From Georgenia soli (GTDB lineage Bacteria; Actinomycetota; Actinomycetes; Actinomycetales; Actinomycetaceae): 64,000 nucleotides of DNA. This document shows, piece by piece, positions 33,866 to 42,683 of this stretch. The position numbers and the translations under genes are program-made. Location of the stretch: NCBI RefSeq assembly GCF_002563695.1, contig NZ_PDJI01000004.1:1-64000 (forward strand), read 5' to 3'. Numbering within the stretch: the first letter of the stretch is position 1; every line of letters starts with the position of its first letter. The notes below the pieces were generated by a model, which was given only the letters and a program-made list of their open reading frames with translations, was not told the DNA's origin and made no database searches.

Positions 33866-35218
33866 GTGAGTATCGAGGCAACACCGGAGGTCCTCAGCGG
33901 TCTCCAGCAGTGGCGGGAGCTCCCCGCGGCGCAGCAGCCCCACTGGCCGGACCCGGAGGAGCTGCGCCACGTGACCGCGCAGCTGCGCGACTTCCCGCCC
34001 CTGGTCTTCGCCGGCGAGGCGGACAGCCTGCGCGACAAGCTCGCGATGGCCGCACGCGGCGAGGCGTTCCTGCTGCAGGGCGGCGACTGCGCCGAGACCT
34101 TCGCGGAGTCCACCGCTGACCGCATCCGCAACAAGATCCAGACGATCCTGCAGATGGCTGCGGTGCTCACCTACGGCGCCAGCCTGCCGGTCATCAAGAT
34201 GGGCCGGATGGCGGGGCAGTACGCCAAGCCGCGCAGCTCCGACAACGAGACCCGCGACGGCGTCACGCTGCCGGCCTACCGGGGCGACGCGGTCAACGGC
34301 CACCCGTTCACCGAGGCCGACCGCATCCCCGACCCGCGGCGCCTCCTCGGGGCCTACCAGCGCTCGGCGACCACGATCAACCTCGTGCGCGCGTTCACCA
34401 ACGGCGGCTTCGCCGACCTGCGCCGGGTGCACCAGTGGAACCGCGGCTTCACCGCCAACCCGGCGTACGCCCGCTACGAGGTGCTCGCCGCCGAGATCGA
34501 CCGCGCCATGCGCTTCATGCGCGCCGCCGGCGTCGACTTCGAGGCTCTGCGGACCGTCGACTTCTACACCTCGCACGAGGCGCTGCTGCTCGAGTACGAG
34601 GCGGCGATGACCCGCATCGACTCCCGCACGGGCGACCCGTACAACACCTCCGCGCACTTCCTCTGGATCGGCGAGCGCACCCGCCAGGTCGACGGCGCCC
34701 ACGTGGACCTGCTCTCCCGCGTGCGCAACCCGATCGGCGTCAAGCTCGGCCCCACGACGACGGGCGAGGACGCGCTCACCCTCATGGACAGGCTCAACCC
34801 CGACGGCGAGCCCGGGCGCATCACCTTCATCACCCGGATGGGCGCCGGCAAGATCCGGGACGTCCTTCCCGGTCTGGTGGAGCGGGTGACCTCCGACGGG
34901 CGCCCCGTCACGTGGGTGTGCGACCCGATGCACGGCAACACCATCACGTCGCCGTCCGGGTACAAGACCCGCGAGTTCGCGACCGTCCTGGACGAGGTGC
35001 ACGGGTTCTTCGAGGTGCACCAGGCGCTCGGCACCGTGCCGGGCGGGCTGCACGTCGAGCTCACCGGCGACGACGTCACCGAGGTGCTCGGCGGCAGCGA
35101 GGAGGTCGACGACGCCGCGCTGGCACGCCGGTACGAGACGCTCGTCGACCCGCGGCTGAACCACCAGCAGTCGCTGGAGATGGCCTTCGACGTGGCCGAG
35201 ATGCTGCGCGGCCACTGA
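33866..35218 (+). CDS. aroG: Class II 3-deoxy-7-phosphoheptulonate synthase
   Basis: First step of the shikimate pathway, condensing PEP and erythrose 4-phosphate. It is the plant-like class II type of about 450 aa: LLQGGDCAETFAE near 75, KMGRMAGQYAKPRS, TSHEALLLEYE, SAHFLWIGERTRQ, GVKLGPTT, WVCDPMHGNT and HVELTGDDVTEVLGG. The metal-binding Cys, His, Glu and Asp lie in these motifs. I chose GTG at 33866 (MSIEATPEVL). TATCCT at 33854-33859 lies 6 nt upstream, so the message is leaderless. The gene is alone, with no adjacent chorismate mutase. Confidence 0.95.
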   Translation: MSIEATPEVLSGLQQWRELPAAQQPHWPDPEELRHVTAQLRDFPPLVFAGEADSLRDKLAMAARGEAFLLQGGDCAETFAESTADRIRNKIQTILQMAAVLTYGASLPVIKMGRMAGQYAKPRSSDNETRDGVTLPAYRGDAVNGHPFTEADRIPDPRRLLGAYQRSATTINLVRAFTNGGFADLRRVHQWNRGFTANPAYARYEVLAAEIDRAMRFMRAAGVDFEALRTVDFYTSHEALLLEYEAAMTRIDSRTGDPYNTSAHFLWIGERTRQVDGAHVDLLSRVRNPIGVKLGPTTTGEDALTLMDRLNPDGEPGRITFITRMGAGKIRDVLPGLVERVTSDGRPVTWVCDPMHGNTITSPSGYKTREFATVLDEVHGFFEVHQALGTVPGGLHVELTGDDVTEVLGGSEEVDDAALARRYETLVDPRLNHQQSLEMAFDVAEMLRGH

Positions 35219-35258
35219 GGCCTCGCCAGGGACGACGACGGCAGCCGCAGGGGGAACG

Positions 35259-35900
35259 GTGGATCACGACGGCGGGCGCCACGGGCACAGCATGGGCGAG
35301 GGCATGGCGCCGGTCCCGCGCCTGCCCGCCGACCGCTTCCTGCCGCCCGGCCAGCGCCTGGTCGCCGAGGCGCCGGTCATGCACTACGGGCCGGTCCCGC
35401 GCCGTCGTCCTGAGCGCTGGCGCCTCACGGTGGGCGGCGCGACGGCGGACGGCGCCGAGCACGCGCTGACCTTCGAGCAGGTGCTCGGCCTGACCCCGCT
35501 GGAGGTCGTGGCCGACCTGCACTGCGCGACGGGCTGGTCGGCGGTGGACGAGCGCTGGTCCGGCGTGGCGGCCCGCGACGTCGTCGAGCTCGCGCCGCCG
35601 CGCACGGACGTCGAGCACGTCCTGGTCTTCGCCGAGTACGGCTACGCGGCGACGGTGCGGCTGGAGGACCTCGTCTCGCCCCGTGCCGTGCTCGCGACCC
35701 ACCGCCGCGGCGAGCCGCTCAGCGACGAGCGCGGCGGACCGCTGCGGCTGATCCTGCCCCACCTGTACTCCTGGAAGGGGCCCAAGTGGGTGCGCGGCTG
35801 GAACTACCTCACCGAGGTCCAGCGGGGGTTCTGGGAGGAACGCGGCTACCACCTGCGCGGTGACGCCTGGCGCGAGGAGCGGTACTCGTACCAGGAGTGA
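35259..35900 (+). CDS. Molybdopterin-dependent oxidoreductase (sulfite oxidase superfamily)
   Basis: The 213-aa cytosolic protein has no signal peptide or membrane segment. It carries the molybdenum-ligating Cys in VVADLHCATGWS, WSGVAARDVVEL, and the C-terminal VRGWNYLTEVQRGFWEERGY typical of short sulfite-oxidase-like enzymes. The natural substrate is unknown. GTG at 35259 opens with a His/Gly-rich stretch (MDHDGGRHGHSMGEGM), not part of the fold, and could be replaced by the internal ATGs. It lies 40 bp after aroG on the same strand and stops 1 bp from the oppositely oriented kinase stop. Confidence 0.82.
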   Translation: MDHDGGRHGHSMGEGMAPVPRLPADRFLPPGQRLVAEAPVMHYGPVPRRRPERWRLTVGGATADGAEHALTFEQVLGLTPLEVVADLHCATGWSAVDERWSGVAARDVVELAPPRTDVEHVLVFAEYGYAATVRLEDLVSPRAVLATHRRGEPLSDERGGPLRLILPHLYSWKGPKWVRGWNYLTEVQRGFWEERGYHLRGDAWREERYSYQE

Positions 35901-35901
35901 G

Positions 35902-37860
35902 TCAGACGACGGTCAGCGTGATGACGCTGCCGCGGGGGAGCCTGGAGCCCGGTTCCGGGTCCTGGGCCCGCACGGTGCCGAAGAAGCCGCCGAGCACCTC
36001 CTTGACGTCGACCCGGAAGCCGGCGCCCTCCAGCGACTGCGTGGCCTCGTCGACCTGACGGCCGACGACGTCGGGCACCTCGAACAGCTCGGGGCCGAGG
36101 GAGACGGTGAGGTCGACCGCGTCACCGCGGTAGAGCTGGCCGGCGCCGGCCGCGGGGTCCTGGGAGATGACGGCGCCCTCGGGGACGGTGTCGGAGTGCG
36201 CCTCAGCGACCTCGCCGACGGTGAGCCCGGCCGACTCGAGGGCGGCGACCGCATCCCCCTTCTGGCGGCCGGTCACGTCCGGCAGCTCCACCGGCTCCCG
36301 GCCCGCGGAGACGACGAGGTCGACCGGGGTGTCGTGCGGCACCGACTCGCCGGCGGCGGGCGACGAGGAGATGACCGCCCCGGCAGGCACGGTGTCGTGG
36401 TACTCCTCGCCGGTCTCGCCGACCTGGAGCCCCTCGGCCCCGATCGCCTCCGTCGCCGCGGCGACGTCGGAGCCCGCGACCTCGGGCACGGTGAGCATCA
36501 GCACCCCGAGGGAGACCGAGATGCGGACCTGCCCGCTCTTGTGGACGTCGACGCCGGGCCCCGGGTCGGTGGAGATGACCTGGCCGGCGGCGACGTCGTC
36601 GTGGTGCGTCCGGCTCACGACCGGCTCGAGGCCGGCCTCCCGGACCTGGGCGACGGCCGCGTCCTCCTCGAGGCCGACCACCGCCGGCGTGGCGACCGTG
36701 GCGCCCGGGCCGACCTGGAACCACCACAGCGCACCGGCACCGGTGACCAGCACCAGCGCCAGAAGCACCGCCAGCACGCGGGGCCAGGCACGGCGACGAG
36801 GCGGGGGCTGTGCCGGCGACGCGGGCTCGGTGCGGGTGATGGCGCCGATCGGCAGGGCGATGGTGCCGGCCGTGGGGGCGACCGTGGTCAGGGCCGTGTC
36901 GGTGCCGGGCCGGGTGGCGTCGTCGTGGTCGTGGTGCCGGTCGTCACGCGCCGCTCCGGTCACGGTCTCGCCCGGGGAGGGCGCGACGGCGGCGCGGCGG
37001 GAGAGCGTGGCGGGATCGAGCGCGGCGGCGCAGCGCCTGACCAGGGTCAGCGCGGCGGCCGCGTCCTCGGGGCGTTCGTCGAGCTCGCGTGCGGTCAGCG
37101 CCGCGACGAGCTCGTCGACCTCCTTGGGGAGCCACGGGACGACGGCGGAGGGCGCCGGCACCCGGCCGTTGACGTGCTGGAAGGCGACCCGGATCGGGGC
37201 CTCACCGGTGAAGGGCTGGCGTCCGGTGACCAGCTCGTACAGCAGCACACCCACCGCGTAGACGTCGGCCCTCGGGTCGGCGCGGCCCTCGGTGACGATC
37301 TCGGGCGCCAGGTAGGCGACGGTGCCCAGCACCGTGCCGGTCGACGCGGCCGTCGCCTCGGTGACGGCCCGGGCGAGCCCGAAGTCGGCGACCTTGGCGC
37401 GGCCCTCCGGCGTCAGCAGGACGTTCTCCGGCTTGATGTCGCGGTGCACCAGTCCCGCCCGGTGGGCGGCGGCCAGCGCGTCGAGCACCTGGTCGGTGAG
37501 CGAGAGCGCCTCGCCGAGCGGGAGGGCACCGTCACGACGCAGCAGCGTGCGCAGGTTGGGCCCGTCGACGTACTCCATCGTCAGGTAGCTGGCCTCGCCC
37601 GCGAGGCCCTGGTCGTGCACCGCGACGACGCCGGGGTGCGTGAGTCGGGCGGCGGCGCGCGCCTCACGCCGGAACCGGGCGACGAAGTCGGGGCTCTCGG
37701 CCAGGTGCGCGTGCATCACCTTCACCGCGACGGTGCGGTCCAGGCGCCGGTCGGTGGCGCGGTACACCGTCGCCATCCCGCCGCGCGCGATGCGGGAGGT
37801 CACCTCGTACCGGTCGTCGACCAGGTGGCCGATCATCGGGTCGAGGGTCGCGGCGTCCAC
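35902..37860 (-). CDS. PASTA-domain Ser/Thr protein kinase (PknL/PknB type)
   Basis: Membrane kinase sensing the cell wall. The kinase domain occupies about residues 15-285 with GGMATVYRATD (glycine loop), VAVKVM (Lys), VHRDIKPENVLL (catalytic Asp), KVADFGLA and GTVAYLAPE. A His/Asp/Thr-rich linker and one membrane helix (VLAVLLALVLVTGAGALWWF) follow. Four extracellular PASTA repeats (TPAVVGLEEDAA, TVPEVAGSDVAA, ELPDVTGRQKGD, EVPDVVGRQVDE) bind peptidoglycan fragments in known relatives. M. tuberculosis PknL, whose genome neighbour is also Rv2175c, has a shorter outer region as I recall. It is 652 aa. The GTG has TACCCT 6 nt upstream (37867-37872). Confidence 0.93.
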   Translation of the reverse strand: MDAATLDPMIGHLVDDRYEVTSRIARGGMATVYRATDRRLDRTVAVKVMHAHLAESPDFVARFRREARAAARLTHPGVVAVHDQGLAGEASYLTMEYVDGPNLRTLLRRDGALPLGEALSLTDQVLDALAAAHRAGLVHRDIKPENVLLTPEGRAKVADFGLARAVTEATAASTGTVLGTVAYLAPEIVTEGRADPRADVYAVGVLLYELVTGRQPFTGEAPIRVAFQHVNGRVPAPSAVVPWLPKEVDELVAALTARELDERPEDAAAALTLVRRCAAALDPATLSRRAAVAPSPGETVTGAARDDRHHDHDDATRPGTDTALTTVAPTAGTIALPIGAITRTEPASPAQPPPRRRAWPRVLAVLLALVLVTGAGALWWFQVGPGATVATPAVVGLEEDAAVAQVREAGLEPVVSRTHHDDVAAGQVISTDPGPGVDVHKSGQVRISVSLGVLMLTVPEVAGSDVAAATEAIGAEGLQVGETGEEYHDTVPAGAVISSSPAAGESVPHDTPVDLVVSAGREPVELPDVTGRQKGDAVAALESAGLTVGEVAEAHSDTVPEGAVISQDPAAGAGQLYRGDAVDLTVSLGPELFEVPDVVGRQVDEATQSLEGAGFRVDVKEVLGGFFGTVRAQDPEPGSRLPRGSVITLTVV

Positions 37861-37933
37861 GACGTGAGGGTAACCGCCCCGGGTCGGCGCGGGCGGTCGG
37901 CATGCCGTATCTCACGCCGGACGGGGTGTGACG

Positions 37934-37965
37934 ACGAGGGCCGGGCCCCGTGGCCCGGCCCTCGT
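37934..37965 (-). terminator. Terminator of the LysM transglycosylase gene
   Basis: A perfect 14-bp stem with CCGT loop lies 28 bp past the stop. Confidence 0.75.
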
Positions 37966-37993
37966 CCCGGCGTCCCGGACGCCTGTGACGACG

Positions 37994-39508
37994 TCAGAAG
38001 CGGTTCATGTGCGCCTTGACGTTCGCGACGTACATCTTGGTGTCGGAGAACATCCCGTTGCGCTTCACCGAGCCGGCGCCCTGGTAGTACCCGGCGATGC
38101 CGGTCTCCAGGTCGGGCGCCGTGCGCTGCAGCTGGCGGATGATCGCCACGCCGGCCACCACGTTGTCGTACGGGTCGAGCAGGTTGAGCTTGCGGCCGAC
38201 CAGGTCGGACGCCCACTCCCCGGAGGACGGGATGACCTGCATCGTGCCGATCGCGTTGGCGGGGGAGACGGAGGCGTGGTTGAAGCCGGACTCCTGGTAC
38301 GCGTGGGCCTGCGCGAGCGCGGGGTCGACGCCCATCTGGGCGGCGACCTGGGCCACCAGTGCCTGCATGTGCGCCCGCGACGGCACGCCGGTGGCCAGCA
38401 GCGTGGCCTTGTTGGCGTTCGCCGAGGCGACGGTGGCCTCCGGGTAGGTCCGGCCGAGGAAGGTGCTCGGCACGAGGGGAGTGGAGGTCGGCGTGGTGGA
38501 CGGCGTCGCCGCCGCCGTGGAGGGGACCTGGAGCTTCTGGCCCACGTAGATCAGGCCGGACGCGCTCAGGCGGTTCGCGTCGATGACGGCGGAGACGGTC
38601 GTGCCCCACTTCTTGGCCAGGCCCGAGACCGTGTCGCCGGAGCGCACGGTGTACGTCCCGGAGGAGGCGCCGGCCGGCGCCGGGCTCGTCGGCGCCGCGG
38701 GAGCCGGCGCGGCGGGGGAGGAGGCGGCGGAGCCGGGGAGCACGAGCTTCTGCCCGACGTAGATCAGGCCCGACGCACGCAGGTTGTTCGCGCCGATGAT
38801 CGCGCTGACAGTGGTGCCGTACTTCTTCGCCAGGCCCGAGACGGTCTCCCCGGCACGGACGGTGTGGCTGCGCGTCGCGACGGCGACGGGGGCCGGGGCC
38901 GGGGCCGTCGGGACGGCGGTGGCACCCGGGGCGGAGGAGCTGGGCAGCGCGGCCACGCCCGAGAACGTCAGTCGCTGACCCACGTAGATGCGGTCCGGGG
39001 AGGACAGGCCGTTCGCCCGGACGACGGCGGACACGGTCGTGCCGTACCTCTTCGCCAGCTCGGAGACGGTCTCGCCGGCGGCGACCGTGTGGGTGACGGT
39101 CGCACCCGCCGTGCTCGCCACGCTGACCGCGGGGCGCGCGCTGGGGGCCGCCGCGGAGGGGATCTTCAGCATCTGCCCGACGCGGATGAGCGCGCGGGAG
39201 TCGAGGTTGTTCGCGCGGACGATCGCGCTCACCGAGGACCCGGTGCGGGCGGCGATGTGGGAGACGGTGTCGCCCGACTGCACCCGGTAGGTCATCGTCG
39301 GCGTCGACGTGCGGGCCTGCGGGGCGAGCGCGGTGGCACCGACCGTGGCGCCGTGCACGCCGGCGCCGGTCGGGACCGGGGCCGCCTGCGCCGTGGCGGC
39401 CGGGACCGCGACGCCGACGGCGGTCGTCGCGGCGAGGGCCAGACCGATACCGGCCCGTCCCGCGTGGGTGCGGGCAGTGGTGCGAGAGGCGTTCTCGACC
39501 TTCGACAT
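37994..39508 (-). CDS. Secreted lytic transglycosylase with four LysM repeats
   Basis: The 504-aa exported muralytic enzyme has a signal peptide (AGIGLALAATTAVGVAVPAATAQA), four LysM domains for peptidoglycan binding (YRVQSGDTVSHIAARTG, HTVAAGETVSELAKRYG, HTVRAGETVSGLAKKYG, YTVRSGDTVSGLAKKWG) joined by Ala/Pro/Ser linkers, and a C-terminal SLT/goose-lysozyme-like domain with catalytic Glu in AYQESGFNHASVSP, then IGTMQVIPSSG and YYQGAGSV. ATG at 39508 (MSKVENASRTT) follows ggagg. A TTGTCG-18-TAGTGT promoter on the - strand would give a leader of about 115 nt. It sits between the PASTA kinase and its presumed substrate gene, so joint control of wall growth is plausible. Confidence 0.92.
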   Translation of the reverse strand: MSKVENASRTTARTHAGRAGIGLALAATTAVGVAVPAATAQAAPVPTGAGVHGATVGATALAPQARTSTPTMTYRVQSGDTVSHIAARTGSSVSAIVRANNLDSRALIRVGQMLKIPSAAAPSARPAVSVASTAGATVTHTVAAGETVSELAKRYGTTVSAVVRANGLSSPDRIYVGQRLTFSGVAALPSSSAPGATAVPTAPAPAPVAVATRSHTVRAGETVSGLAKKYGTTVSAIIGANNLRASGLIYVGQKLVLPGSAASSPAAPAPAAPTSPAPAGASSGTYTVRSGDTVSGLAKKWGTTVSAVIDANRLSASGLIYVGQKLQVPSTAAATPSTTPTSTPLVPSTFLGRTYPEATVASANANKATLLATGVPSRAHMQALVAQVAAQMGVDPALAQAHAYQESGFNHASVSPANAIGTMQVIPSSGEWASDLVGRKLNLLDPYDNVVAGVAIIRQLQRTAPDLETGIAGYYQGAGSVKRNGMFSDTKMYVANVKAHMNRF

Positions 39509-39693
39509 CGATCCTCCAAGGAACGTGCACAGGGGGACACCGGCTCGCAGACGCCCGAGTCCCGTTGTCCGGGGCTTCTCGTGTGAACTGTGTTGTCGGT
39601 GGTGCACATGTGACTGATGAAACGAGTGTGACACTAGCGACTAGTGTGGCGTGTCGACAACCGCTTGTCCGAATATCCGAATAGGCTCCTCCC
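39509..39693. promoter_or_regulatory. Divergent control region of the LysM and Rv2175c-like genes
   Basis: A 7-bp perfect inverted repeat, acactag-cga-ctagtgt (39631-39647), overlaps the putative - strand promoter (TTGTCG about 39660-39655, TAGTGT about 39636-39631). The + strand has TAGGCT at 39682-39687, 6 nt before the GTG. It is one of the least GC-rich stretches of the window. Confidence 0.5.
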
Positions 39694-40065
39694 GTGAGCG
39701 TCGTGCCTGAGGAGCCTGCCCGTTGGTACTCCGTGCCCGAGGTGGCCGAGCTGATCGGCATCCGGCTGCGGGACGTGCGCGCGATGCTGCGCGACCACAA
39801 GCTGCTGGCGGTGCCCCGTGGACCGAACGACGCCCTGTCGGTGCCGGCCGAGCTCCTGCTCGGCCCGGACGAGCAGGACGGCCCCGGCCCGCTGCCCGCG
39901 CTGCGCGGCACACTGATGGTGCTCGCCGACTCCGGCTACGACCCGGAGGAGTCGTTCCGCTGGCTGTACACGCGGCACGACGAGCTCGACGAGACGCCGA
40001 TCGCCGCCCTGCGCGCGCGCCGCACGCACGCGGTCCGGCGAGCCGCCCAGACGATCGCGTTCTGA
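39694..40065 (+). CDS. Rv2175c-like DNA-binding protein (wHTH)
   Basis: The 123-aa protein matches the M. tuberculosis Rv2175c family. An N-terminal winged-helix (ARWYSVPEVAELIGIRLRDVRAMLRDHKLLAVPRG) is followed by a small C-terminal helical domain (GTLMVLADSGYDPEESFRWLYTRHDEL). In M. tuberculosis Rv2175c is phosphorylated by PknL and this lowers DNA binding. The gene here is one gene away from the PASTA kinase, so the same pairing is likely. It is leaderless by TAGGCT 6 nt upstream of the GTG. Targets are unknown; the adjacent palindrome is one candidate. Confidence 0.88.
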   Translation: MSVVPEEPARWYSVPEVAELIGIRLRDVRAMLRDHKLLAVPRGPNDALSVPAELLLGPDEQDGPGPLPALRGTLMVLADSGYDPEESFRWLYTRHDELDETPIAALRARRTHAVRRAAQTIAF

Positions 40066-40087
40066 TCGCGGACTGACCGTCGCACCC

Positions 40088-40107
40088 CGCCCGCGGTACC
40101 GCGGGCG
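40088..40107. terminator. Bidirectional hairpin between convergent genes
   Basis: cgcccgcggtaccgcgggcg is a 20-nt perfect palindrome between stops at 40065 and 40122. Confidence 0.55.
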
Positions 40108-40121
40108 CGGCCGGGCGACGC

Positions 40122-41204
40122 TCAGGCGGTGCGCCGGGTGAGGGCGTCCGCCAGCTCGCGCAGGAGAGCGTCCGCCCTCGGGGGCAGCGATGCGGCCTCC
40201 AGCGCGGCCAGGCCGGCGGCGTGACGCTCCGCGATGAGCCGCTCGTGCGCCTCGACGGCGCCGGTCGCCCGCATGACGTCCTGGAGACGGGCGACCTCGT
40301 CGTCGCCCAGGTCCGGAGCGCCGACCCGCTCCTGGACGAACGCCCGGTCGGCCCCGTCCGCCCGTTGCAGGGTCATCGCCAGCAGGACGGTCCGCTTCCC
40401 CTCGCGCAGGTCGTCGCCGGCGGGCTTGCCGGTGGTGGAAGGGTCCCCGAAGACGCCGAGCTCGTCGTCGCGCAGCTGGAACGCCTCGCCGAGCGGCAGC
40501 CCGACGGCGGAGAGGGCGGCGAGGAGGTCGTCGTCGGCGCCCGCGAGCGCGGCACCCGTCACGAGCGGGTGCTCCACCGAGTACCGCGCCGACTTGTGGC
40601 GGACCACCTGCAGCGCGCGGGCGAGCGAGGCCTCGCCGTCGTCCTCCCAGGGCTGGGCCTGGGAGCGGATGTCGAGGTACTGCCCCAGCGCCACCTCGGC
40701 CGTCATGGCGTCGTAGATGCGCCGCGCGCGCGGACCTGCCGCCGGGCCGGCCGCCGCCTGCGCGGCATCCATCTCCATCGAGGACAGCGAGAGCAGCAGG
40801 TCGCCGAGGACGATGGCGCCGGCCTGGCCGTAGGCGTCGGCGCTGCCCAGCCACCCGCGCTCCGCGTGCTCGCCGGCGAACCGGCGGTGGGCGGCGGGCA
40901 TGCCGCGGCGGGTGAGGGAGTCGTCCATGACGTCGTCGTGCACGAGCGCCGCCCCCTGGAACAGCTCCAGGGCGCTGCCGGCGAGCACCACCGGCCCTTC
41001 CAGCGGTGCCGAGGAGGCGCAGGTCCACCCCGCGCCGCACAGCAGCGCCCGCAGCCGCTTGCCGCCGCCCAGCAGGGACCTGGCCGGGGCGAGGAACTCG
41101 CCCAGCGGTGCGCCCACGTCCGCGAAGGGCGTGGTCCGCTCGTCGAGGGCGGCCAGGACGCGCGTCGAGACGGCGTCGCGAAGGTCGGTCAGAACGCTCT
41201 GCAT
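40122..41204 (-). CDS. Polyprenyl diphosphate synthase (IdsA type)
   Basis: Builds linear isoprenoid diphosphates for quinone, carotenoid or wall-carrier synthesis. It is 360 aa. The first aspartate-rich motif is ALVHDDVMDDS followed by RRG, and the second is AFQLRDDELGVFGDP followed by GKPAGDDLREGKRT; LAPARSLLGGGKRLR is the substrate-binding segment. Chain length (C15, C20 or longer) cannot be fixed by eye. The ATG at 41204 has TAGGGT exactly 6 nt upstream (41211-41216), so it is leaderless. Confidence 0.92.
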   Translation of the reverse strand: MQSVLTDLRDAVSTRVLAALDERTTPFADVGAPLGEFLAPARSLLGGGKRLRALLCGAGWTCASSAPLEGPVVLAGSALELFQGAALVHDDVMDDSLTRRGMPAAHRRFAGEHAERGWLGSADAYGQAGAIVLGDLLLSLSSMEMDAAQAAAGPAAGPRARRIYDAMTAEVALGQYLDIRSQAQPWEDDGEASLARALQVVRHKSARYSVEHPLVTGAALAGADDDLLAALSAVGLPLGEAFQLRDDELGVFGDPSTTGKPAGDDLREGKRTVLLAMTLQRADGADRAFVQERVGAPDLGDDEVARLQDVMRATGAVEAHERLIAERHAAGLAALEAASLPPRADALLRELADALTRRTA

Positions 41205-41285
41205 GCCCCGACCCTATGCGGACAGGACCGGGTCGGACGTCCGGTCGGGAGTGAGGTTCGCCCGTGCGGCACGCCCGACGGGACG

Positions 41286-41353
41286 CTGTGCACAGCCGTG
41301 GCCTGAACGGTGCTCCGTGCACAGGCAGGGCCGCGGCACTGCCTGTGCACAGG
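41286..41353. promoter_or_regulatory. Cluster of three GTGCAC palindromes, two forming a hairpin
   Basis: GTGCAC cores are at 41288, 41317 and 41345 (spacing 29 and 28 bp), embedded in ctgtgcacag, ccgtgcacagg and cctgtgcacagg. The last two also form a 12-bp perfect inverted repeat (41317-41328 with 41339-41350). They lie between the idsA promoter and the DUF4192 start. More GTGCAC sites occur near 39525 and 39602. Possible operator or attenuator. Confidence 0.45.
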
Positions 41354-41393
41354 GCGCGGGCGGGCCGGCGCCCGCCTCGGGCTGGATGGCCCC

Positions 41394-42554
41394 ATGACCA
41401 CCGCACAGACCATCCGCCTCAGCGAGTCCTGCGACCTCCTCGCCCTCGTGCCGTACCGGCTCGGCTTCCACCCCGCAGAGTCCGCCGTCCTCGTCACCCT
41501 GACCGGCACGCCACAGGGCACGCGCCGGGTCGGGCTCGTGGCACGCATGGACCTCAGCGACCTCGACGAGCCCAGCAGGGGTCCCGCGGCCGCGGCGGTC
41601 CTGGCGGGCCACGTCGCCGCGACGGAGCCGGACGAGGGGCTCCTGGTGCTCTACACCGACACCCCGGACGACTCCGGCCGGCTGGAGGCCGTCGTCGCCC
41701 ACCTCACGGACGCTCTGGACGCCGAGCTGTGGCCGGTCGCCCCCGACCTCGAGACGTGGGTCGTGGGCCCGGACGGCTGGGCGCACCTCGACGCGTGCGA
41801 CTGCTGCCCCGCCGCCGGTCGCCCCCTCGCCGAGCTCTCGGCGTCGGCGGGGGCCCTCGCGATGGTCGTCGCCGGGTACGGCGCCACCGGCCGGCGGTCC
41901 GACCTGGGGGTCGAACGGGTGACGGACACCGACGCGCTGGGGGCTGCGCACGTCGCGGCGGAGGAGGAGCGGCGACGCCGGGCGGCGGTGCTGCGCTCCT
42001 GCGGCGGTGCGCCTCTCGTGCGCGGGGCGGCGTTCGGCGTACCCGGCGCCCGGCCCGCCCGCGACCAGCTCCCGCTCGAGCGCTGGCGGGAGGACGCGGC
42101 ACGCCTGTGGGACGGTGCGGTCGCCAGCGCCGGACCGGGCCCGGCCGGCGGGGCGTCCGCCGAGGCGCTCGGCAGGCTCCTCGTCGCGCTCGGGGACAAG
42201 GTGGTCCGAGACGCCGTCGTCGCCGCGGCCATGGTGGGCGGGGGCGCGTGCACGGCGGAGTTCCTGGACCCCGACGTGGTCGTGCGCGCCTTCGAGACCG
42301 AGACGCCGCCGGACCTCGGTGCCGTCGGCGCCGCGATCGCGCTCGCCCACCGGGTAGCGGCGCACGCACCGCCCGGCGACGGCGGCCCGGCCCTCGGCCT
42401 GCTGGCCTACCTCGCGTGGTGGGGGAACGAGGGGGCGCGGGCCGACGTCGTCGCGCGGCAGGCCCTCGCCGAGGAGCCCGGGCACCGACTGGCCGAGCTG
42501 GTGGTCGCCGCGCTCGACGCCGGCGTGCCGCCCGCGTGGGTGGGGCGTCGATGA
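41394..42554 (+). CDS. DUF4192 family protein
   Basis: The 386-aa soluble protein begins TTAQTIRLSESCDLLALVPYRLGFHPAESAVLVTL, the recognisable actinobacterial DUF4192 signature (a LALVPYLLGFHP-type motif). A WVVGPDGWAHLDACDCCPAAGRPL segment and an Ala-rich helical second half ending LAYLAWWGNEGARADVVARQAL follow. The function is unknown, although the family is widespread in actinobacteria and usually single-copy. ATG at 41394 has weak upstream ggatgg. The upstream GTGCAC cluster suggests it is regulated. Confidence 0.85.
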   Translation: MTTAQTIRLSESCDLLALVPYRLGFHPAESAVLVTLTGTPQGTRRVGLVARMDLSDLDEPSRGPAAAAVLAGHVAATEPDEGLLVLYTDTPDDSGRLEAVVAHLTDALDAELWPVAPDLETWVVGPDGWAHLDACDCCPAAGRPLAELSASAGALAMVVAGYGATGRRSDLGVERVTDTDALGAAHVAAEEERRRRAAVLRSCGGAPLVRGAAFGVPGARPARDQLPLERWREDAARLWDGAVASAGPGPAGGASAEALGRLLVALGDKVVRDAVVAAAMVGGGACTAEFLDPDVVVRAFETETPPDLGAVGAAIALAHRVAAHAPPGDGGPALGLLAYLAWWGNEGARADVVARQALAEEPGHRLAELVVAALDAGVPPAWVGRR

Positions 42555-42683
42555 CGGACCCGTCCCGCAGCCGCTCTCCCGGCCCGCCACGCGCTCTCCG
42601 GGTCCTGGCCGGGCCGCCGATCGGGTAACGTCCCCGCCACGGTCACCGGGGGCCGCCCTCTCGGCGGCAGGAACGGAGCAGGT

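Noticed and set aside
39509-39660. ydaO/c-di-AMP riboswitch upstream of the LysM gene
   Set aside because: Such riboswitches often precede wall hydrolases in actinobacteria, but none of the conserved core blocks is present in this leader.
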